This document shows positions 13,694-20,857 of a stretch of DNA of 20,857 nt, in pieces (the stretch's first letter is position 1; each line of letters starts with the position of its first letter). The notes below the pieces were generated by a model. That model was not told the origin of the DNA, ran no database searches, and was given only the letters and a program-made list of their open reading frames with translations. Origin of the DNA: Hypsibius dujardini (lineage: Eukaryota > Tardigrada > Eutardigrada > Parachela > Hypsibiidae); the NCBI GenBank assembly GCA_001579985.1, contig LRSR01000450.1, positions 1 to 20,857 on the forward strand, given 5' to 3'. Made by a program: the position numbers and the translations under genes.

Positions 13694-16546
13694 ATCTATC
13701 CGTCTGCCTGTCCGTCTACCTGTCTGTCTGTCTGCCTGCCTGCCTGCCTATCTGTCTGTCTGCCTGTCTGTCTGCTTATCTGTCTGTCTTGATCCCAGGT
13801 CCCCATCGGAACAGCAGGCTGTCGGGGGAGTCTTCATGAACATGGCCCCAGTCGTGCTGGCCACTCATCAGCGCTACTGCAGCAATCACCCGCGAGCCGT
13901 TCAAGTTCTCCATCAGTACTCGTACGTTGCCCGTCACATCCATTTGCATGTAGACACAACTGTGCGGCGATATCGAACTCTTTTACCACATGTTGTTTCT
14001 CTTTTACCACATAGCGAGACGCTTCTGGCCTTTTGCGAGACGTTGGACGAGAGCAGCCCGTTCCGCCGGAACAACATCATTCCGCTGACGGTGGAGCTGA
14101 GCCGACCGTTCCGTAGGCTGGACAAGTACCCGGCCATGCTGCAGGAACTGGAACGTCATCTGGAGGAGTTCAATCCGGACCGCGGCAACACACAACGGGC
14201 GGTCGCCGTCTACACGGAAATTGCTGTGAGACTTTATCTTCGATTTTATTGTTGTCTTTGATGATAGTGGGTTAGCACTGGAACTAATTCTTTTTTGTTG
14301 TTGTACAGGCTAACTGCGCAGAGAAACGTCGACAGAAGGAAATCGAGCTGGATATTTTGAAGGGCAACATCAAAGACTATCAAGGACCTGTAAGACTGTC
14401 TGTCTGCCTGTCTGCCTGCCTGGCTGTCTGTCTATCTGCCTGTCTATCTGTCTACATGTCTGCCTTTCTGTCCGTCTGCCTGTTTGTCTGTCTGCCTGTC
14501 TATCTGTCTGTCTGTCTGTGTGTCTATCTGTCTATCTGTCTGTCTGTTTAGGAAATGAACATGCTGGGCGAGATCCTCTTCATGTCACAAGTAACGGTCA
14601 AGGACGAGGCCACTGGCTCAAAACAAGAACGCTACTTGGTGCTGTTTGAAGACATTCTCCTAGTTCTGGCTGCCTCCCCGAGAATGAGCTGCTTCATGTA
14701 CATGGTAAGTGTGCTCGCGCAAGTCATTTCTTTTTAAGCGTACGTACTGCAGAGAGACAGACGAGAACGTACTGATCCTTACTGTATTATTCAGTCACAT
14801 GCGCCGTTGTCTGGACTGAAAATCAGGCCGGTAGAGGACGCAGAAACGAAGAACTCCTTTGAGATCTGGGCCAAAACACTGGAACGCAAGACTGTCCAAT
14901 GCAAGACCAAGGAGGCTTATCAAACTTGTCTGGACCTTCTCATGGCACAGGTTCAGAAGGCGCACGCCAGGACCCCTGCTGCGGTGGGAATGTCCAATAC
15001 GCTGCCGAAACCGGTGAGAACCTGAATTGCAGAAGCAGAAAGATGGATGGATCTAAAGACAAACATTGAATTAGCGGACAGACGTCTAGGCAGGCAGACA
15101 GTTAAATGTAACAGACACACAGAAGGACAGACAGATTGACAGACAGACAGGCTGGCAGGTAGGCAGACAAACAGACAGACCATTCTGTGTCTAGATGGGC
15201 ATGTACGTAAACATACAGACAAGCAAACTGACATACAAGAGGGAAATGCATCGTGTGTTGTAGTTCAAAGTGTCAGCAATATCCGCATCCAACATCAGCC
15301 CTCCCAAGGTGGAAACTGTCCGTGAAGCCACGTCGACAATGACTTCACCTCGAGGTCAGCGTTTCAAGCCGCCCATCATCACCAACCCCATATGGTCCGG
15401 ATCCTGCCTGCGACCGCATCCGCCAATGCGGGCTGAAGCCCCGGTCAAGGAAGAGAAGCCCATCGCCGTCACGCAAAGTCCCAAACTTTCGCGGAAATTC
15501 TCCTCGTCTCGCAAGAAAGGTATGTTTCCATCGCAATCGTGTCTGTCTATGAGTTCCATAGTGGAAGGCATGCGTAACTGCCTGCGTCTATATCTTTGTT
15601 GGTTTGCCTTTCTGCACATATTGTTTGTCAACCTGCCTGCCTGCTTGCCTGCCTGTCTGTTTGTCTGCCTGCTTGCCTGCCTGTTTGTTTGTCTGTCTGT
15701 CATTCTGTCTGTCTGTCTGTCTGTTGAATAGTGCTGAAAATGTCTGCTCTGTGCTCTACAGACCAGCCAAAATTGGTCAAGCAGGAGGAGCAAATCAGCC
15801 AGGAAAAAGTGCAGCAGTACGAAGACGACGCTCTCCTGCTAAGCCTCATCGACTCCTACTGCATCAGCGCTAAAATGCGGCACAAAGTCACATCAGGTTT
15901 GTTCCATCTTTTCACCAAACTTTCCGGCTACTCCCCGTTTGTCTGGGGGGGGGGGTATTTGCAATGATGCCTCTGGTGCGGTATGGGGAGGAATTCTTTG
16001 TTCCGGTACTCGGTGATGGGCTTCTCTAACATTTTCTTCTCCTTTCCATTTTTCCCTCTTTCCCTCATGCTGACGTTTCAGTGGACTCACAGGTGACGCT
16101 GCATTCCTTCGCTAAAACAGCTAACCAATCGTCGGGAGGTGACGCTGACGGGGTGGCGGGGTGTTTGCCTGCTTTCAAATGGAATCGTCCTTGACAATTC
16201 TTTTTTCTCTTTCGTTTCTCTTTCGGTATTCGAGGCGCCTTCTCTTGCCGTGCCTGCTTTCGGAATGTCTGAGTTGGTTTTTTTTACAATCCTGATTTGT
16301 TTCAGTTGTGATTGTGTATGTGTGTATGTTCTGTGTTTTAACCGGGAAACAGAAGTGCTGGACTCACCGCATGTGCTAATCGCCGAGGAAGAAAAGATCT
16401 TTGTCGAGGGATCTCATGGAAATTTGCTTGAAGAGAAAACGCTGGTGGATGCCGTGTACGGTCTCAAGGATGAAGTCAAGGAACTCTCAGCGGTTAGTAC
16501 CAGTTATCTCAATTGAGAGGTAGCCAGACAGGCAGACAGACAGACA

Positions 16547-16593
<47 letters not shown>

Positions 16594-16870
16594 TAGACAG
16601 GCAGACAGATTGGTAGACAGTACGGAGGTTGAATAGGTTGACTCGTCTTTCTGTCCTGTGACGTGACAGACATCCGTTTGATTGGTCTCGTTGCTTTCTT
16701 GCTTGTAGGAGGTGCTGAAACTTCACCGTCTGTTGGATGAAGAAAAGCGAGCTCGTCGCCGATTGGAAATGTCACTGCACCTGCAGCATGGACCGGGCGG
16801 TGCGGGCCGGTACAGTATGAATGGCGATCGTATTGAGGAGTCGTTCAGCGGAAGCTCAAGCATTTTTTAA
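12434..16870 (+). CDS. ARHGEF7: PIX-family Rho guanine nucleotide exchange factor (beta-PIX/ARHGEF7 orthologue)
   Basis: PIX proteins activate Rac/Cdc42, bind PAK through SH3 and GIT through the C-terminus, at focal adhesions and synapses. Exons: 12434-12496, 12680-12806, 12871-12929, 13186-13280, 13354-13449, 13799-13921, 14015-14225, 14309-14389, 14552-14704, 14795-15013, 15264-15519, 15762-15896, 16082-16138, 16353-16492, 16709-16870; all phases agree, 658 aa (human beta-PIX isoforms start at 646). SH3 at about 6-62: ALHDY, EGWWEGTLNGATGWFP, with VPY where most have SNY. DH at about 84-265: TLLDSERAHVDALL, EQQAVGG, ELSRPFRRLDKYPAML. PH at about 285-400: ERYLVLFEDILLVLAASPRM. Linker with SCLRPHPPMR, as in human LSCLRPAPPLR. 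GIT-binding region at about 520-605: LIDSYCISAKMR, EEEKIFVE, EEKTLVDAVYGLKDEV; then a short coiled coil (LLDEEKRARRRLE) and C-terminus SSSIF. No CH domain, so beta-PIX-like. No in-frame ATG occurs upstream of 12434. Confidence 0.96.
12961..13056. repeat. ARHGEF7: 48-bp tandem duplication in PIX intron 3
   Basis: CCAATCAACGACCGGCCTCA starts at 12961 and again at 13009; the two 48-bp units differ at about one base. The unit again begins with CCAATCAA. Confidence 0.95.
13450..13790. repeat. ARHGEF7: (TCTG/CCTG/TCTA)n array filling PIX intron 5
   Basis: Largest array of the window (about 340 bp). It begins at the donor itself: exon 5 ends at 13449 and the intron opens GTCTGTCTATC. The acceptor region is only 8 bp of other sequence (GATCCCAG). 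Confidence 0.97.
14395..14549. repeat. ARHGEF7: (TCTG/CCTG)n array making nearly the whole PIX intron 8
   Basis: The 162-bp intron 14390-14551 is GTAAGA, then four-base units up to CTGTTTAG. The array doubles as polypyrimidine tract. Confidence 0.97.
15066..15235. repeat. ARHGEF7: Degenerate GACA array in PIX intron 10
   Basis: CAGACAGACAGG-like units, the opposite strand orientation to the CTGT arrays of introns 5, 8 and 11 of the same gene. Confidence 0.9.
15630..15724. repeat. ARHGEF7: (CCTG/TTTG/TCTG)n array in PIX intron 11
   Basis: Imperfect four-base units in intron 15520-15761, sense CTGT/CCTG. Confidence 0.93.
16520..16620. repeat. ARHGEF7: (GACA)n array in PIX intron 14
   Basis: About 25 units of CAGA with few interruptions in intron 16493-16708, antisense to the CTGT arrays. 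Confidence 0.96.
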
Positions 16871-17401
16871 GGCTGCTTTGTTCCCGTCGTTATTTGATAT
16901 TTTAACCGTTTTTATTATTTTGTAATAATATTTATTAATATAGTTTTTGTGACCGCAATTGTAGTTGTAGTTTTTGATTTTATTTTATCGCCTTTGTGAC
17001 GAACGGCCGTTATGTACATCTGTTATACTGCGTTTATTTACCGGTAGATGTCTTGATAGAAAGAGGGAGACCTTCATGCCGACAGACAGACAGACAGACA
17101 GCAGACAGACAGACAAGCAGACAGACAGATAGACAGACAGACAGAAGGTGTATACTGTATATTCAATCAGTAGCTGTTTTTGTCATAGCAACTTGGTTGT
17201 CCAATTTGACAAAGCAAACGTGAAAATCTCGTGAGTCAAATTTTCGAGATTAGTATAACGAGACAGTGAGAGTTGAGCAACTGTAGACCATGAAAAATGC
17301 GGGAAAAACTTGGATTAATGCTTATTCCGCAAGTGGAGCGAGAGTTAGCCACGAAGCGAGGCTGGAGTACCAAGCATTGGGGGACCATTGAACGGGGAGC
17401 C
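16871..17401. other. Convergent 3' region between PIX and progranulin
   Basis: PIX (plus) and progranulin (minus) end 531 bp apart. After the PIX stop the sequence is T/A-rich, with GTAATAATATTTATTAATAT at about 16921-16940, where PIX transcripts probably end, though no plus-strand AATAAA is present. On the minus strand an AATAAA occurs at 17038-17033, so a progranulin 3'UTR could run to there, across the GACA array at 17082-17145. A 7-bp inverted repeat (AATCTCG/CGAGATT) lies at 17224-17250. No gene seen. Confidence 0.55.
17079..17145. repeat. (GACA)n array between PIX and progranulin
   Basis: CAGA units in the convergent intergenic region, possibly within one or both 3'UTRs. Confidence 0.93.
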
Positions 17402-19227
17402 TTAGTCGCATCTCTGGGCTTTCACGTTGCACGTTTTACCTTCAGGACAGCAGTGTAATCCGTCAGAGCAGCAATCAGCCTAAGACAATTCCAAATCAGT
17501 GCTGTGTAAACGCTGTGATCTAAGTGGATTACTTCTTTGTCTGACTGACTGTCTGTCTGTCTGTGTGACTAACTGACTATGTGTCTGTTTGTCTGTCTGT
17601 GTGACTGATTGTCTGTTTGTCTGCCAGCTTTTTAACTGTGTCAGTTGGCTTGCGTGCCCTCTTCCCAGTTGTTACGTCGCTGTCTGTCTGTCTGCTTATA
17701 TGTCTGGATGTCTGGATGCTTGTCTCCTTATCTATGACGAACTGATGGTCGACTGTCTCTCTCTTAGCCTGATAGTCATTTTATCTGCCTGGCGTTATCC
17801 TGCAAGCCTGTGTGTATGTTTGTCTGTGTTCTGGACAGTTAAGCCATATTATGGTCTGGCCATCGCTACTCTTTACCTTTGCAAACGGACAACAGCCGTA
17901 GCTTCCGCTCCTTAACTTGCAGCATGTGGCATCATCCGAGCAATGCTGCTTCTGATCGGGGCATGTATTGTCGCTCAATTCCCAGCTCTGACTGACCGAT
18001 GAATTGCCGTATAGGTAGACTTTCTGGAGCGCTACTCCGGCGGCAAATCGACGGCCCTGGTGTTGGCAGCGCTGCTGTTCCATGTTACAGACCGTGTCTT
18101 TGGGGCAACAGTGCAACTTATCCCTGCAGACAAAATAACTGCATATTCCGGCGTTGCAGGCAAGCAAATAGACAGGCAGACAGGCAGACAGGCAGTCACG
18201 CAGCCACGCAGGAAGACAGGCAAGCAGACACACAAGCAGACACACCGAGAGACAGACAGAAAAACAGACAGACAGACAAACAGGCAGACAGACAAACAGG
18301 CAAACAGGCAGACAGACAGACAGACAAACAGACAGACAAACAGTCAGACAGACAGACAGATATACAGACAGACAGACACACAGACAGACACACAAACACA
18401 CAGATATACAGACAGACAGACAGACAGACAGACTTACGAGCAACAAATCGCGCCATCAAATGGACAGCAGCCCCAGTCCCCAGACGGAAGTTGACAACAA
18501 GTCGTGCTGTCTGGACATTCGCTTTGCTTGTCTCCACACGTGATGCTCTTGACATTTCCCTTGACTTTCAGCATTTTCGGCCAGATAATTTTCTTCGCCA
18601 TCGCATGAAAGGAATCGACCGCCGACTCAGTCGTGCAGCGTCCCGCGTCCAGGTCACATTTCGTGTTCTTCGGACAGCAGTGCGCACCGTCCGAGCAGCA
18701 GATCGCCTCCGGAAACGGACAGCAACCGTAATTTCCCGACGGCATCTGCAGAAAAATACACTTTAATTAGCCCCGCTAAAACCGCTTAAAAAATTCGAAT
18801 TCAATTGAAACAAACCAATTGATTACTTGATTAACGAACTTGCAATTTATTATTTATTCATTTTTAGGATGATTTTCGAGCGGTAATAAATTTTTGAAGT
18901 TAAAATCTTATAAATAATTAAAAAGATTAAATAATTTGATTAAATAAAAGAAATACTAACCGTACAACATGTGGCGAATTCGGGACATTCCGATCCGCCG
19001 GGACAGACTACCGGTGCGTTGATTGATTGAACCGAGTTGGGAGCGTTTGCTGTCTGAAAAAGAATCACAGATAAAAAAGCTGCGAGAGGAATTATTATAA
19101 AAAAATAATGTACCGCATTAATAGAGGTCCATTGATTAGAGTTGGTTTTTTCAGGGTGGGACGGTACGAGAACGGCGGATACGCCCACGAAAACACCGAT
19201 CCACGCCACAACAACCGTTTTCAGCAT
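17402..19227 (-). CDS. GRN: Progranulin: secreted protein with three granulin modules
   Basis: Progranulin is a secreted and lysosomal glycoprotein cut into cysteine-rich granulins that act in growth and lysosome function. Exons in transcript order: 19227-19114, 19053-18961, 18745-18438, 18123-17877, 17479-17402; all phases agree, 279 aa. Residues 1-21 are a signal peptide (MLKTVVVAWIGVFVGVSAVLV). Three modules, each with all twelve cysteines in the pattern C-C-CC-CC-CC-CC-C-C, span about 55-106, 139-191 and 226-278; core strings are YGCCPFPEAICCSDGAHCC, WGCCPFDGAICCSDKLHCC and YGCCPFAKADCCSDGLHCC. A likely N-glycosylation site is NSS at 212. The last exon encodes only 25 residues (ADCCSDGLHCCPEGKTC to RCD) and completes module III; without it translation would run on from exon 4 and module III would lack four cysteine positions. 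The start is the first ATG; an in-frame GTG lies 30 bp upstream. Intron placement inside the modules resembles that of vertebrate granulin genes in module III. Confidence 0.95.
17537..17720. repeat. GRN: Degenerate CTGT array in last progranulin intron
   Basis: TCTG/ACTG/TTTG units at 17537-17626 and 17680-17720 within intron 17480-17876. On the progranulin transcript (minus) they read CAGA. Confidence 0.88.
18165..18432. repeat. GRN: (GACA)n array in progranulin intron 3
   Basis: CAGA/CAGG/CAAACAGG units fill intron 18124-18437 almost to the donor at 18436-18437. On the transcript they read TGTC/TCTG, complementary to the array in the next intron. Confidence 0.96.
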
Positions 19228-19637
19228 TTTCTCTGGCAAAATTCTACAAAATTCCACACGTATTTTTCTGATAAATTCCCTTCTTGACAGGAGATATTGA
19301 CGGGAGATTAAATTTAAAAGCTGGAAATTACATTAAGAGTAATAAATAGTTTGTGCAAAATTGAAAAAGGAGAAAAAAAATGTAAGGAAAGGGAGAGGAT
19401 TATTTTGGATATTCTTATTCCGCCTCGGCGTTCGAATTGTGTCCTTATAGAAAGACGAGTTGTTATCAGGACAAAGGATCTCTGCATGCAAGTTGCCCTC
19501 TAAAGGCCATCATCATACTCCCAATCACTTGGTCCAAATCGATTTGGGGCAAGCAATTGTGGGCGAGGAAACAGATTGCGAGCAAGGCAGGCCAGACAAA
19601 ACGACAACAAAGAATTTCGGAAGCGACGAAATAGAAA

Positions 19638-19638
19638 C

Positions 19639-19671
<33 letters not shown>

Positions 19672-19689
19672 CAGAGAGAGAGAGAGAGA
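19638..19689. repeat. (GA)n tract upstream of progranulin
   Basis: GA run with two ACAGAG interruptions, about 410 bp upstream of the progranulin ATG. Confidence 0.95.
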
Positions 19690-20183
19690 TGTGTGTCGTA
19701 CAGAATATATGCTCGTGTTGAGATGGGATGAGTGAACTGAACCCAACGAAAAAGGCGTGTTCTTACACAGTTGTCAATTGGGCGGCGACCAATGGCAACT
19801 CCACGCGCTCTTTCTTTTGCTTGGGAATATTAAATGAATCTTCAGAATTGAACAATGTGTGCTGCTATTTGATTTTCTTTCATTTAAAAACATTTATATC
19901 TCTTCGGTATTATGTACTGTATCGATCGGTGCAGTCAGCTTCGCACGTGACGATTTACTGTGGTGCTACGTTCAATTCCTAAGACCGGGAGGACTTACTT
20001 ACTGTACTGTACAATGATCGGCCTGTAGCTCCGCCCCTTGACGTCCAAAAAAGATTCTGCTGATGCCAATCGCTTTCAAATTAAATTTTAAAAACGACAA
20101 AATTCTTCAAGTTTAACCACTTCTCAAAACTGAACTTTTTACAGTCAAAATTAAGGAGAATTAGGAAGCCGATTACGCTGATT

Positions 20184-20857
20184 AACCGGTTTAACCACGG
20201 TTTGAACCGAACCGCCTGACGCGGTTTGTAAATTTAACCGAACAGTTTAAACCGGTTAGGGTTTGGAACCGCCTTAAAATAACCGGTTAGCGTTTGGAAC
20301 CGCGTCAAACCGAACCGTTTACCGGTTACGAACCGTTATGAACCGTATTCACGGGTGAAAATAGAAACAAGTTCAGTCTGGACAGGGAATCGACTTAATT
20401 AGTCACAAGGGTCGCACGTCTAGTTTACCTTAACATTTTAGGCACTAATATGTAACAATTGCGCGCTTAACTTCAATAAACTGAATGAATTCTAGCTATT
20501 GAGAGCTCCACGTATTGACTGCAGCCGGCTCACAGTGTATTTCTCACGGAATTCCGATACAGTAATTTCCTTCGTTTTTTAGCAGCATCACAGCAATCCA
20601 ATTTAAAATTCAGCTATGAAATGTTTTCAAAGATGCCTCGGAAATCGTTTCAACAGCAAATATTGCAATTTGACGCCGACGATGCAGCCAGGGATCGGGA
20701 GAACAATGGGAACAATAACATTTTTTGCTCAAATCACTGATTTAACTACGTAACCGGTTAACCGCGGTTCAACCCGGTTTGAACCGCCTGGGTCAGTTCG
20801 GAACTTCGGAACCGCGTGGGTCGGCTTGGAGATTTAACCGGGAAAAGCTAACCGGTT
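20184..20857. repeat. AACCGGTT motif clusters, possible transposon ends
   Basis: AACCGGTT is present exactly at 20184, 20250, 20281, 20752 and 20850, with many variants (ACCGGTT, AACCGCGGTT, AACCCGGTT, GAACCGC) at 20184-20350 and 20752-20857. Between them is about 400 bp of ordinary sequence with a 35-residue ORF (20633-20740). Clusters of this kind occur at the ends of some hAT-type DNA transposons, and AACCGGTT is also the Grainyhead consensus. The right border is outside the window. Confidence 0.5.

Larger units (their letters stand above)
19228..20857. other. Upstream flank of progranulin, no gene recognised
   Basis: This contains the progranulin promoter and leader (directly right of 19227), a GA tract (19638-19689), and a repeat region rich in AACCGGTT from 20184 to the edge. 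A 35-residue ORF (20633-20740, starting MPRKSFQQQILQF) lies between the two AACCGGTT clusters; it might be a transposase scrap or chance. No other coding signal is convincing on either strand. Confidence 0.5.

Noticed and set aside
16092-16149. Duplicate GGTGACGCTG, suggesting two alternative donors for PIX exon 13
   Set aside because: The sites are 46 bp apart and only the second keeps the frame into exon 14; the first would shift it. Left as a possible frameshifting minor site.
17280-17400. Possible tRNA-like or small RNA fold near 17320-17390
   Set aside because: No TTC-loop or anticodon arm could be drawn. The inverted repeat at 17224-17250 is only 7 bp.
9841-18437. Many long ORFs made of SVCL/LPVC or TDRQ repeats on both strands
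   Set aside because: They arise because TCTG/CCTG and CAGA arrays lack stops in every frame. They lie in introns of well-supported genes and match no independent protein.
19228-19257. Ten-residue N-terminal extension of progranulin
   Set aside because: The codon is GTG, not ATG, and starting at the ATG at 19227 gives a clean signal peptide.

Overview
This is nuclear DNA of an animal, almost certainly an invertebrate. It holds four spliced protein genes with GT-AG introns, mostly 60-100 bp unless swollen by repeats, and moderate GC. The gene content (a Groucho/TLE co-repressor, a TM9SF4 membrane protein, a PIX-type Rho GEF with its GIT-binding tail, and a progranulin) is typical of metazoans. 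The Groucho protein is too diverged and too long to place in a phylum by eye, so I leave the lineage open. There is nothing bacterial or phage-like, no CRISPR array, and no rRNA or tRNA that I can see.

Layout: (1) 1-5429, minus strand: Groucho/TLE, nine coding exons, with the last WD40 exon(s) cut off by the left edge; its 5' leader probably extends to about 7.4 kb. (2) 5430-8589: divergent intergenic/5'UTR region with a 47-bp minisatellite, GT and GA tracts, a possible minus-strand TATA box and an ATGCGCA-type motif cluster. (3) 8590-12012, plus: TM9SF4, 11 exons, complete, 636 aa. (4) 12013-12433: short gap with a cluster of the same ATGCGCA-type motif. (5) 12434-16870, plus: beta-PIX/ARHGEF7 orthologue, 15 coding exons, complete, 658 aa. 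(6) 16871-17401: convergent 3' ends. (7) 17402-19227, minus: progranulin with three complete 12-cysteine modules, five exons, 279 aa. Its last exon encodes only 25 residues and is easily missed. (8) 19228-20857: no gene recognised; a GA tract, then a dense cluster of AACCGGTT motifs. The exon chains were joined by hand. Every junction keeps reading phase and matches the known family sequence, so the models are firm although unsupported by transcripts.

The genes are not an obvious functional unit: transcriptional repression, Golgi/endosomal membrane traffic, Rac/Cdc42 signalling at adhesions, and a secreted growth factor. What unites the window is its repeat landscape. Most introns longer than about 110 bp carry either (TCTG/CCTG)n-type tetranucleotide arrays or minisatellites punctuated by CCAATCAATCAA-like tetranucleotides, while most short introns carry none. 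The consequences worth a second look are stop-free introns of 3n length in TM9SF4, complementary arrays flanking single exons (a back-splicing layout), splice signals built from the array itself, and a 13-bp motif shared by two promoter-proximal regions.
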